From Acidobacteriota bacterium (lineage in GTDB: Bacteria; Acidobacteriota; Blastocatellia; Pyrinomonadales; Pyrinomonadaceae): a DNA stretch of 54,351 nt. Within the stretch, counting starts at the first letter, position 1. Each line of letters starts with the position of its first letter. Position numbers and translations under genes: made by a program. Below, piece after piece: positions 45,339 through 53,850 of the stretch. Location of the stretch: the NCBI GenBank assembly GCA_003222895.1, contig QHXI01000071.1, forward strand, positions 1 through 54,351. Reading direction: 5' to 3'. Below the pieces are notes generated by a model. The model was not told the DNA's origin, ran no database searches, and saw nothing but the letters and a program-made list of their open reading frames with translations.

Positions 45339-46898
45339 CTATGGCTTCTTCGCTCGCGCGAACCCCTTCTCAATAGCGGCGCGCAAGCCTTCACCGGAAT
45401 AATCCGTGAGCACGACACCGTTGATGAAGAACGTTGGCGTCGCTTCGACTCCGTATTCTTCGCCGTCGTTCATGTCGTGACGTACGATGGGAATGTATTT
45501 GCCTGACTCAAGCTCAGCATCAAAGCGCTTGCGATCGAGTCCGACTTGCGTCGCGTACTTCTTCAACGAATCAACATCGAGCGCGTTTTGATTCTTGAAC
45601 ATCAGATCGATGTATTCCCAGAACTTGCCCTGGGCTTTCGCCGCTTCCGCCGCCTGCGCAGCATTGAAGGCGTTTGGATGAACTGAAGTCAAAGGGAAAT
45701 TTCGGATCACGAAATGCACGCGAGGGCCGTAGGACTTCAGCACCTCTTCGACGATCGGATACATGCCTCCGCAAGCCGAGCACTGAAAGTCCGTGAACTC
45801 GACGACGGTCACCACTGAGTTCACGTCGCCGCGCGACGCACCAGTGCCAAGCGCAATGTTTATCGCCGGCGCTTCGGGTTCTTTCAGCAAAATTTGAACT
45901 TTCGCGCCGGCACGCAGTGTGTTCGCGAGCGCGGTTTCCAGTTTTTCCTGTTGCTCCTGTTGCAGGAAAGTGACAATCCCCGCCTTTGTGCTCGCGAGAT
46001 CGCCGCGGATTCTGGCTTTGTTGTCTTCGTAGAACTTGGAGACTTCCGCCTCGGTCGGCGTCTTCAGTTTGTCGGTAATCTCGGTGCGAACGATTTCCTC
46101 GGGACCAACCTTCTTTTTGTTAGCCTCGGCGACAATCAATAAATCGTTGATGCGTCGATCGAGGGCTCGCTTGCGGATCTCGAACAGACGCATGTCGAGC
46201 TTGAAGACGTACGCCTTCATCCGCTCGTTAATCGCGTCGACGCGTAGCGGTTCGCCGTTAATCGAAGCCAGCACGGTGCCGGAAGCCAGGTTCGCCGCGT
46301 TTACGTCCGCGCCTTTGCTCACCACGTTGGTCATCTTCAGCCGAGTGATCATCGTCGCGTAGAGATCCTGCCGCCGTTTTTCGCGAAGGTAATTGATTAA
46401 CTCGGACCGCACCGATTCCAGATCAGCCGATCCAATCTGATCGCGATTCGCGTCGTAGGCAGCTTTGATTTCTTCTTCGGTGGGCGCGGGAATGCGGGCA
46501 TCGATTTCAGCTTGAATTAGGTCGTTAGAATCCTTCCCGCGCTTCTTTGCTTCGGCCGCGACCAGCAACGAACCGACGCGCGCATCGACTGCGCGCTGCC
46601 GCGCTTCGCGAATCGCCTTCGCCGGATCCGTGTAGTAATCGCGCAGGTAAGGATCGGAATCGCGCATGACCACGGCGCTTACCTCATCCTGAATGTCCGA
46701 CGCGGCGATTGTTGTCTCATTGACGATCGCGATCGAAGGCGATGATGGGTCCGACGGCTGAGCCGGCGTTGGTTGCGGCGCTGGTGTCGGAGTAGCAACC
46801 GGTTTGGCCGGCGGCGTCGTTCGGCGTCGTTGGCCCATGGCGACACTGAAACAAAGAACAGTTATCAGGACTGCAAGAATAGTTCTGGTCAAATTCAT
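45339..46898 (-). CDS. SurA-like / DsbA fusion, exported thiol oxidoreductase
   Basis: A 519-residue exported protein (signal residues 4-22). Two SurA N-terminal-like helical modules occur, about 55-195 (SIAIVNETTIAASDIQDEV, TDLIQAEIDARIPAPTEEEI) and 205-335 (ASINGEPLRVDAINERMKAY, DRRINDLLIVAEANKKKVGPEE). A DsbA-type thioredoxin domain follows with the active site Cys373-Ser-Ala-Cys376 (TDFQCSACGG) and cis-Pro region EATPTFFING. A chaperone-like holdase linked to a disulfide oxidoreductase would catch substrates and oxidise them. The ATG at 46898 is preferred over TTG at 46934, which overlaps the ligase stop. Function inferred from domains. Confidence 0.83.
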   Translation of the reverse strand: MNLTRTILAVLITVLCFSVAMGQRRRTTPPAKPVATPTPAPQPTPAQPSDPSSPSIAIVNETTIAASDIQDEVSAVVMRDSDPYLRDYYTDPAKAIREARQRAVDARVGSLLVAAEAKKRGKDSNDLIQAEIDARIPAPTEEEIKAAYDANRDQIGSADLESVRSELINYLREKRRQDLYATMITRLKMTNVVSKGADVNAANLASGTVLASINGEPLRVDAINERMKAYVFKLDMRLFEIRKRALDRRINDLLIVAEANKKKVGPEEIVRTEITDKLKTPTEAEVSKFYEDNKARIRGDLASTKAGIVTFLQQEQQEKLETALANTLRAGAKVQILLKEPEAPAINIALGTGASRGDVNSVVTVVEFTDFQCSACGGMYPIVEEVLKSYGPRVHFVIRNFPLTSVHPNAFNAAQAAEAAKAQGKFWEYIDLMFKNQNALDVDSLKKYATQVGLDRKRFDAELESGKYIPIVRHDMNDGEEYGVEATPTFFINGVVLTDYSGEGLRAAIEKGFARAKKP

Positions 46899-46930
46899 CA
46901 AGGCATCTTTCCCAAGGGTGGCTTTACTTG

Positions 46931-48616
46931 TCAACTTGAGCTCGCGAGCTTCCGCACCGTCTCCAGCGTGTCTATCTCATCGGCATTCTTGTCGGGTCGC
47001 AGACGAACGATGCGGGGAAACCGGAGCGCGTATCCGCTCTTGTGGCGCTTTGATGGCTGAACGCGGTCAAAAGTTACTTCCAAAACTATGCGCGGTTCGA
47101 CGAGTCGCACGCGGCCATGCGCGAATTCTTGAATAGTATGGGCGCGAAACCATTCAGTCATCTGTGCGATTTCAACGTCAGTCAATCCTGAATAGGCCTT
47201 GCCGATATTAAGAAGCTTGGGATCAGTTTCGGATCGCCGCACGGCGAACGTGTAATCCGAAAGCACGCTGCGGCGTTTGCCGTGACCGAGTTCGACGGTC
47301 GTTACCACCACATCGAGCGTGGCCAACGCCTTCTTCAATTTCAACCAATCACGACCGCGGCGTCCGGGCTTGTAGAACGACGAAGGATTCTTGATCATCA
47401 ATCCTTCGTTGCCGCGCGCGCGCGCTGCATCGAATTCATCGTCGAGCGCGGCGATGTCAGTGAATCGTTTGGCGCGAGAAAGACGCAGAGTCCCAAGATT
47501 GACCTGCCTGCTACCGCAAGCGGTTCTGACAATGTCTTCCAGGCGCGCGCGCCGCGCTTCCAACGGATCGTTGATTAGCACTCTGCCCGTCGCGTAGAGA
47601 AGATCCCAGCCGACAAAAACCACCGGAGTACTTTTCAAAAGGTCTTCGCTGATCATCTTGCGGCCGAGGCGCTTTTGTAAATCGCCGAACGGAAGAATTT
47701 CTTCGCCACGCGCAGTGATGATCTCGCCGTCGATGATCACGTCGGTCGGAGATTCAGCCAGGGACGGACGCAGTTCAGGAAATCGTGCCGAGATTTCGGC
47801 GAGCGTTCGTGAGTAGATCGCTACGCGGCCATTCTGCACATGAACCTGCGCCCGTATCCCATCGAACTTGTCTTCGACAAAAAATTCTTTCGGCATCGTG
47901 CGCGCGATGTCAGCGAGATCCGATGCAGGCGTCGCGAGCATGAATTTCAGCGGGTGAAACAGGCGCAACTCAACGTCGCCCAATGCACCGGCGCGAGCCC
48001 GCACCGCCACTTCGCCGATGTCACCGAGCAACATGTTGGCCATTGAGACTTCGGCCAGCGGCTGCTTGAATGCGCGCGCTATCGCGTCTTCGACCAATCC
48101 TTCGCGCAGGCCGATGCGCAGATCGCCCGATAAAAGTTTGACGAGGTACTTCGCTTCCAACGCCGTCGCGTTCGTCAGCACCTTTGCGAGCAGTTGAGTC
48201 TTCGCGTTCTTCCCGCGTGTCGTGCTCAAGCGCGCTAACAACTGTTCGGTGTCAGCGAGCGCGAGACTCGGTTGGTTTCTCGGCTTCGCTTCAACAAACA
48301 TTTCGAATGCCACGTCGCCGCCGTCGCCCCAGCGCGCATAACGCGGCCCCAGACTCTCGGGCGCTATGCCGATCGCCGCGACCAGCGCTTCGCTCAGAAT
48401 GCTGCCGCCCACGTTTGTCGTGCGCGCGTCGCTCTGCGCAAATTGATGGCCGGCGAAATAGCGCGCGGCGCGCGCCAGATCGTCATCATCAAGCCGCGCG
48501 AAATATTCTCCGAGCAGCGCCGCCTTCTCGAGTTTCTTCGTAGTAGCGGCTACAGCCTCAGCCGTGCGGGCAAATTGCTCGAGCGAGTTGGACGGAAGAT
48601 TTGCGAGCGTGCTCAT
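46931..48616 (-). CDS. ATP-dependent DNA ligase
   Basis: Seals nicks in double-stranded DNA with ATP. The 561-residue length matches archaeal-type and some bacterial ligases. The N-terminal DNA-binding domain (LLSGDLRIGLREGLVEDAIARAF) is followed by the adenylation site Lys250 (EDKFDGIRAQVH) and the motifs DVIIDGEII, LIFKNP-like LMIKNPSSFYKPG and LKLKKAL; the C-terminal OB region ends RFPRIVRLRPDK. It is an additional ligase beside the NAD-type LigA expected in bacteria. Its stop overlaps a possible TTG start of the next gene. Confidence 0.92.
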   Translation of the reverse strand: MSTLANLPSNSLEQFARTAEAVAATTKKLEKAALLGEYFARLDDDDLARAARYFAGHQFAQSDARTTNVGGSILSEALVAAIGIAPESLGPRYARWGDGGDVAFEMFVEAKPRNQPSLALADTEQLLARLSTTRGKNAKTQLLAKVLTNATALEAKYLVKLLSGDLRIGLREGLVEDAIARAFKQPLAEVSMANMLLGDIGEVAVRARAGALGDVELRLFHPLKFMLATPASDLADIARTMPKEFFVEDKFDGIRAQVHVQNGRVAIYSRTLAEISARFPELRPSLAESPTDVIIDGEIITARGEEILPFGDLQKRLGRKMISEDLLKSTPVVFVGWDLLYATGRVLINDPLEARRARLEDIVRTACGSRQVNLGTLRLSRAKRFTDIAALDDEFDAARARGNEGLMIKNPSSFYKPGRRGRDWLKLKKALATLDVVVTTVELGHGKRRSVLSDYTFAVRRSETDPKLLNIGKAYSGLTDVEIAQMTEWFRAHTIQEFAHGRVRLVEPRIVLEVTFDRVQPSKRHKSGYALRFPRIVRLRPDKNADEIDTLETVRKLASSS

Positions 48617-48743
48617 CGGATAATTTCGACAGATTGCTTGACAGCAACCAGGCTGTCAAATCAACGGATATCAGGCAGGCTTGATATCAAGAGTGGCTAT
48701 GCGCCCTATCTGTCATTTGTTTAGAAGCATGCCGACAAAAATT

Positions 48744-48772
48744 TTGACGCGCGCTAGGAACAGGAATAGGAT
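48744..48772 (+). promoter_or_regulatory. Candidate promoter for the frameshifted exported gene
   Basis: TTGACG at 48744-48749, a 17-base spacer and TAGGAT at 48767-48772. The downstream gene starts at 48859. Confidence 0.5.
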
Positions 48773-48858
48773 TGGCGCATCCACAGGCTCCTCGGCCGGT
48801 ATTGCGCAATACCCAGGCAATCAGCCTCTCGCGAATTCACCCACAACGGAGGTCTCTC

Positions 48859-49600
48859 ATGCTGAACAGAAGAATTCCACGAAAACTCTTTACGCTGGTC
48901 GCCGCGACTAGTATTGCGACATTTACCACGATAGGTGGAGTGAGATTCTTTGGCGAAACTCTATCGAGCGCCGCACCTCAGGAACAAAAGGAACGGCTGA
49001 TCCACAGATTGCCGGTTGAGAACGGCGAGCCAATCGTGATTACTGACATTAAGGTCAGCAGGCAAAGTATTTTCTTTTGACCACAAGTTTCTGGCAGACG
49101 ATGACTGGCTTAAGAGTTTGAGCTTTACGATAAAGAATCGCTCTGACAAACGGATCTTAGCGTTGTCATTTATGCTTTGGTTTCCGCGTCCGCTGGGCTC
49201 CCAAGACATCGGGTCGACTTTCGTAATGTCCTACGGAAATTCGGAATTCCATTCTCGAAAACCGAATCCACAGGAACGACTGATCGGTATGGGGCCAGGC
49301 CAAGTGGCAAATATCCAGTTTTCGCCGGAGGAATTCAGAGACCTGCAATTTTTTCTTTCGGGACTGGGGTACAAGACTGTCGAGAAGGTGGAGTTCAATA
49401 TTAATGAAGTAATTTTCGAAGACGACACGATGTGGTTTGGCGGAAGAAGTTTTCAGCGTGACAAAAACAATCAATGGCAAAAGGCTAGTTCTGTTGGCTT
49501 GAACAGAGCCGCAGCTTTAAGGTTCTCTTCCGCCAGAGCGTCGAGGCAAGTGCATCCCAGATATTTCGAAGGACTCGTTCGACGAGGAATCTCTCGGTGA
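48859..49600 (+). pseudogene. Exported protein of unknown function, split by a frameshift
   Basis: The first part starts at ATG 48859 after a GGAGG site and has a signal-like segment (KLFTLVAATSIATFTTIGGV); it stops at 49080 (TGA) in QSIFF. A different frame carries on at FSFDHKFLADDDWLKSLSFTIK and runs to 49600. The break lies in the T-rich stretch GTATTTTCTTTTGAC, where a one-base change would rejoin the frames. It can be a decayed gene, a programmed slip or a sequencing error. The second half (LALSFMLWFPRPLGSQD) has no recognised family. Confidence 0.7.
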
Positions 49601-49731
49601 GGTCCCGCTAAAATCGACGAAAGAAAACCTCGGATAACCCATCCTCCTCCAGCTTCTGTACCTGTCATCTCTGTCCGCGCTACAATCCTTTTTCAACGCG
49701 CGCGCGTCTAAGACCCAGGGTTTAATTCATC

Positions 49732-50160
49732 ATGATGTATCTGTTCATTCTCGATTCACTCGGCACCACGGAACTGCTCGTGATTCTGGGCGCGGCGCTG
49801 ATCTTCTTCGGACCGCGTCGCTTGCCGCAGCTCAGCCGCCAACTCGGCAAAAGCCTTTCGGAATTTCGCCGCGCCTCAGACGATTTCAAGCGCACCTGGG
49901 AGCGCGAAGTCAATCTCGAGAATTTCGATAAAGGAATCGAACCGACGGAAGGCAATTCGATCCTGGACAAAGCCACTGAGCGAATCCGGGCCGCGCGCGA
50001 GGCTGCCGCGCTGGAATCCGGCGGCGTATCAGCCACGGCCGAAACGATCGCGCCGTCGATAACTCCGGTCGATCCTTCGCTGGTGCAGCCTCGCGAAACG
50101 AATCCTCTGCCTGGTTCACCGCCAATAGATCAGCCGGGCGGCAAACATGAATGGCTGTGA
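49732..50160 (+). CDS. Twin-arginine translocase TatA/TatB-type subunit
   Basis: A 142-residue protein: one N-terminal helix (TTELLVILGAALIFFGPRRL), the FGPRRLPQL hinge and an amphipathic helix (SRQLGKSLSEFRRASDDFKRTWE), then a variable Pro/Ser tail. The TatA/B hybrid character is common in bacteria with one such subunit. It works with TatC, encoded 26 bp downstream, to export folded proteins; msrP in this window is one probable client. Confidence 0.93.
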   Translation: MMYLFILDSLGTTELLVILGAALIFFGPRRLPQLSRQLGKSLSEFRRASDDFKRTWEREVNLENFDKGIEPTEGNSILDKATERIRAAREAAALESGGVSATAETIAPSITPVDPSLVQPRETNPLPGSPPIDQPGGKHEWL

Positions 50161-50186
50161 TCGCGAACTAACCTTCGCACGCTGCG

Positions 50187-51260
50187 ATGGCTCGATTGAA
50201 ACTCATCAAATCTGAAAAAGAACAAGATCGCGAGGAAGATCTCGGCGGGCAGATGTCTTTTCTGGAACATCTGGACGAGCTGCGCACGCGTTTGATCCGC
50301 AGCATGGCGTTTGTCCTGATTGCGGCGTTCGCGTGCTGGTGGGTCTCGAAGCCAATCTACAGTTTTTTGGCGCGCCCGGTCACGCGCGCGCTGGCCGAAG
50401 CGAAGCAGAAAAGAAAAGTTACCATCGCCGGATTGAATGGCGATCTCTCGACGGTTCCGCTCAGTTCTCTGCGTCAGAACGACAAAGTGCGATTCGTTTT
50501 TCCCGAACTGACCAAGCTTGGTCCAACGGATATTCCGGCGGGCGCATCGGTGATGGCGCGCGTTGACAAAGATTCGCAAGGCAACGTAGGGCTGTTCACG
50601 GATGAGCCTTTATCAGCGGGCAACGACATCGTGCCGAAAGATGTGAATCTTCTGATCGATCTGAATAAGGGTTACGAGAAGCTTACCGATCCGAACGACA
50701 AACTGATCGTGACCACAGCGCTTGAGCCGTTTGCGTTGTACGTTAAGGTGTCGATATATGCGGCGATTGGTTTGTCGGTACCGTTTCTGCTTTGGCAGAT
50801 TTGGGCGTTTGTCTCGCCGGGTTTGTATCCGCACGAGCGCAAATACGTCACGCCATTCATCGCGTTGTCGACGATCTTTTTCGTGCTCGGGGCGGCTACG
50901 GCGTACTACCTGATTTTTCCGCCAGCCGCGAAGTACTTGCTGGGGTTAGGCACGGATTTTCGTCTGTTGTTGAAGGCGGACGACTACTTCGATTTCATCA
51001 TTTTGCTGATGCTGGGAATGGGACTGGTCGCACAGATGCCCGCGATCACCTACGTGCTCGCGCGGATTGGTTTGGTGACGGCCGGTTGGATGCTGAAGGT
51101 CTGGCGCGTCGCTGTAATCACTATCCTGATCGTGGCTGCGGTGCTGTCGCCGACTAACGATGTTCCGAATATGCTGTTGTTTGCCGCGCCCATGTTCGTG
51201 CTCTACGCGATTTCGATCATTGTGGCGTGGATTTGCGGACGAAAACGGCAGACTGCTTAA
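50187..51260 (+). CDS. tatC: Twin-arginine translocase TatC with enlarged first periplasmic loop
   Basis: Core receptor of the Tat pathway. The N-terminus (MSFLEHLDELRTRLIRS) and the first helix are standard. Between helix one and helix two (about residues 68-172) there is an extra domain of about 100 residues, polar and charged (LSSLRQNDKVRFVFPELTKLG, ASVMARVDKDSQGNVG), so the protein is 357 residues against about 250. The remaining helices (IYAAIGLSVPFLLWQIWAFV, FFVLGAATAYYLIFP, VWRVAVITILIVAAVLSP) are normal. The insert could gate or regulate substrate entry; its function is unknown. Confidence 0.94.
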   Translation: MARLKLIKSEKEQDREEDLGGQMSFLEHLDELRTRLIRSMAFVLIAAFACWWVSKPIYSFLARPVTRALAEAKQKRKVTIAGLNGDLSTVPLSSLRQNDKVRFVFPELTKLGPTDIPAGASVMARVDKDSQGNVGLFTDEPLSAGNDIVPKDVNLLIDLNKGYEKLTDPNDKLIVTTALEPFALYVKVSIYAAIGLSVPFLLWQIWAFVSPGLYPHERKYVTPFIALSTIFFVLGAATAYYLIFPPAAKYLLGLGTDFRLLLKADDYFDFIILLMLGMGLVAQMPAITYVLARIGLVTAGWMLKVWRVAVITILIVAAVLSPTNDVPNMLLFAAPMFVLYAISIIVAWICGRKRQTA

Positions 51261-51584
51261 AGCTCACATTGAAAACTGAAAATTGCAAAGTGAAAATCTC
51301 AAATTGATCAGGGCTCGCAGCTCACGCTAATGGCCGAAGCTCGCCTTTTTGAAGCGGGTAATTTGCGATTTGCATTTTTCGCTTTTCAATTTGCAATCCG
51401 TTCGCCGCATTACCGGCGCGAAAACCTGGATTCTAGGCAACTATCAAGGCTTTTTCCGGCATCTTGACTCTGGTCTAATGCAAACCTAGAATCCGTTAAT
51501 CGTCTCCGTGTCCGCAATGGCGCCTGATTCACACTGACGCGAGCAACTTGATAGTTTTCCGAAGTTTTCCTGGGAGTAATTCAC
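51261..51584. other. Intergenic region with AT-rich inverted repeat
   Basis: An AT-rich inverted repeat spans about 51268-51397 (left arm starts ATTGAAAACTGAAAATTGC, right arm ends TTTTCAATTTGCAAT). The remaining bases before the GWxTD gene hold no recognised gene. The ribosome-binding site of that gene is weak. Confidence 0.65.
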
Positions 51585-53207
51585 ATGTCATTACGCAGTT
51601 TGGGCCGCTTGGCCGTCACTCTTCTCACTTTTAGTTTCGCGGTGCCTTCGAGCCTGGCGCAAAAAACCAAGAGCAACGATCAGCAGGACCCGTCTGAGAA
51701 GCAACGCAACGTCAAGCCTGAACTCAAAAGAGCGTACAAGGACTGGCTCGAAAAAGACGTCGCTTACATCATCACCGACGAAGAGCGGAAAGCTTTCAAG
51801 AAGCTGGAGACAGACGACGAGCGCGAGCGCTTCATCGAAGAGTTTTGGCGCCGGCGCGATCCCGATCCTGACACGGACGAGAACGAGTATCGCGAGGAAT
51901 ATTACGAGCGCATCGCCTATGCGAACGAACATTACGCTTCCGGCATTCCTGGTTGGAAGACGGACCGCGGCCGTATTTACATCATGTGGGGCAAGCCCGA
52001 CGAAATCGAAACGCATCCTTCGGGCGGCGCTTACAATCGCGAATCGTATGAAGGAGGTGGATCGACTTCCACTTATCCGTTCGAGCGCTGGTTCTATCGC
52101 TATCTTGCCGGCGTCGGCTCGGGTGTCGAAATCGAGTTCGTCGATCCGACGGGCAGCGGCGAATATCGCATCGCGCGCAACCCTGATGAAAAAGATGCTT
52201 TGCTGCACGTGCCCGGTGCGGGCCTAACGCTGGCCGAAGAGATGGGTTTGTCCGACAAGGGTGATCGCATCTCTAACATGGGCGGCATCGGTAATCCGAA
52301 TTATATGCGCGAGCAAGACAGCCCGTTCGCGCGTCTGCAAATCCTGACCGACCTGCAACGTCCGCCCCAGATCAAATTCAATGACCTGGCGTCAGCCGTT
52401 AACACGCCGGTCATCGAAGACAATCCCCTCAACTTCGATCTTCGCGTTGATTTCTTTCGGCAATCGGACGAGCGCGTGATCACCGCTTTTACAATTCAGA
52501 CCGACAACAACAATCTCGTTTTCAAAGATAGCGGCGGCATTCAACAGGCGCAGCTAAACATCTTTGCGAAGATCACGCACGTTTCCGGACGGCGCGCGGG
52601 CGTCTTTGAAGATCCGGTTATCACGCGCGCAACTCCGGAGGAATTAACCGACGCGAAAGAACGAAAGTCGGCGTACCAGAAAGCCGTCGCGCTCGCGCCC
52701 GGCCGTTATCGTGTGGACGTGATCGTTCGCGACATTGAATCGGGAGCGACGGGCGTCCGGCATCAGGGGTTTGAAGTTCCCAAGTACGATAGCGGCAAAC
52801 TGTCAACCTCGACGTTGGTGCTCGCGACGAAGCTGGAAGGCCTCGGCGATCAACCTGCCGTCGGCATGTTCACGATCGGCAACGTAAAGGTAATTCCGAA
52901 CGTCTCGGGAACATTCCACCGCGGCACGCCCGTTGGCGTCTACATGCAGATTTACAACGCGGGCATCGACCAGACGACACTGCGTCCATCAGTTGATGTC
53001 GAATACGCGCTGATGAAAGACGGCAAGGAACTCGGTAAGCAAACTGAGGACTGGCGCGGCAACAGCGACGCGGGCCAACGTTTGACGCTCGCTCGCCTGA
53101 TCGATTCGAGCCGGCTCGCTCCGGGTGATTATTCTGTCGAAGTTCGGGTCCGCGATCGCGTCAGCGGACAGAATCTAACGCAGACGGCCAAGTTCAGCCT
53201 GCAGTAG
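51585..53207 (+). CDS. GWxTD-domain exported protein
   Basis: A 540-residue exported protein of the acidobacterial GWxTD family. Signal peptide [22 protein letters not shown]. The hallmark is [20 protein letters not shown] at about residues 121-140, preceded by [29 protein letters not shown]. The second half is beta-rich and ends in ...[20 protein letters not shown]. The function is unknown. A remnant of a second copy of the C-terminus lies 73 bp downstream, and a terminator-like hairpin lies between. Confidence 0.92.
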   Translation: MSLRSLGRLAVTLLTFSFAVPSSLAQKTKSNDQQDPSEKQRNVKPELKRAYKDWLEKDVAYIITDEERKAFKKLETDDERERFIEEFWRRRDPDPDTDENEYREEYYERIAYANEHYASGIPGWKTDRGRIYIMWGKPDEIETHPSGGAYNRESYEGGGSTSTYPFERWFYRYLAGVGSGVEIEFVDPTGSGEYRIARNPDEKDALLHVPGAGLTLAEEMGLSDKGDRISNMGGIGNPNYMREQDSPFARLQILTDLQRPPQIKFNDLASAVNTPVIEDNPLNFDLRVDFFRQSDERVITAFTIQTDNNNLVFKDSGGIQQAQLNIFAKITHVSGRRAGVFEDPVITRATPEELTDAKERKSAYQKAVALAPGRYRVDVIVRDIESGATGVRHQGFEVPKYDSGKLSTSTLVLATKLEGLGDQPAVGMFTIGNVKVIPNVSGTFHRGTPVGVYMQIYNAGIDQTTLRPSVDVEYALMKDGKELGKQTEDWRGNSDAGQRLTLARLIDSSRLAPGDYSVEVRVRDRVSGQNLTQTAKFSLQ

Positions 53208-53216
53208 TTTTCCAAC

Positions 53217-53260
53217 GACCGGCTCTCGATATTTCCCGGATCGAAAGCCGGTCTAGTTTT
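53217..53260 (+). terminator. Terminator-like hairpin after the GWxTD gene
   Basis: GACCGGCT (53217-53224) pairs with AGCCGGTC (53246-53253) with further pairing TCGAT/ATCGA inside, followed by CTAGTTTT. Good stem with a short U tract. Confidence 0.7.
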
Positions 53261-53280
53261 GCGCTCAGTCTCCTCGGAAT

Positions 53281-53376
53281 CTCAACCCCGGCGATTACTC
53301 CGTCGAGGTTCGCATCCGCGATCAGGTGAGCGGACAAGCGCTGACACAGGCGGCGAAGTTCACTATCGTGAAGTAA
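53281..53376 (+). pseudogene. Remnant of a duplicated GWxTD C-terminus
   Basis: Translates as [20 protein letters not shown], then LTQAAKFTIVK and a TAA stop. This matches the last 30 residues of the GWxTD protein ([30 protein letters not shown]). No start or upstream homology is seen, so it is the tail of a lost tandem paralogue. Confidence 0.8.
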
Positions 53377-53406
53377 TCTCTGTAACCGATTGAGAAAATC
53401 TGGAGG

Positions 53407-53682
53407 CTAGTAGCTATTGCGAACGGTACTCAACTTCATGTTGCCTTGTACGGAACGACCTCGGCCATCGAGCACTTCAACCTCAAAGCCGGCAAACGAG
53501 GGTCGAAATCGCGTCTGCTTCCACGTTTCAACGGTAATGTCGTTGTCCGCGGCTCGGGTGTAGTGATACTGCGGCAATCCAGTGCGGTCACCCCGCACAT
53601 CCGCGCCGCGCAGATGAAGTATCCGCACATCGAATCCTTCGACGCGGTGAATCTTGCGCTCGACGTTCGCAATCGTTGACAT
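53407..53682 (-). CDS. Small protein of unknown function
   Basis: A 91-residue protein from ATG 53682 (MSTIANVERKIHRVEGFDVRI). It contains a His/Arg/Asp-rich segment (HLRGADVRGDRTGLPQYHYTRAADND) and a beta-rich end (FAGFEVEVLDGRGRSVQGNMK). No clear ribosome-binding site precedes it, and a longer frame to 53796 is less convincing. No family recognised. The codon use looks normal, so it is probably a real short gene; its partner and role are unknown. Confidence 0.5.
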   Translation of the reverse strand: MSTIANVERKIHRVEGFDVRILHLRGADVRGDRTGLPQYHYTRAADNDITVETWKQTRFRPSFAGFEVEVLDGRGRSVQGNMKLSTVRNSY

Positions 53683-53850
53683 GATTTTCGTTAAGTCTAG
53701 TCCCGAGAAATTGCCGGCGCAATGCTGAAAGGATGTAAGAACTTGCGCGCCAGCAGTTGGGACAAGGGTAACGCAATAGTTGAGAGCTTGACTCACCCGC
53801 TCACGCGGTTGGTGCTGACTTCATTCCTCGAATGTTAGAATGACTTAAAA

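Noticed and set aside
53683-53796. Longer N-terminus of the small unknown gene
   Set aside because: The extra residues look non-coding and no ribosome-binding site supports them.
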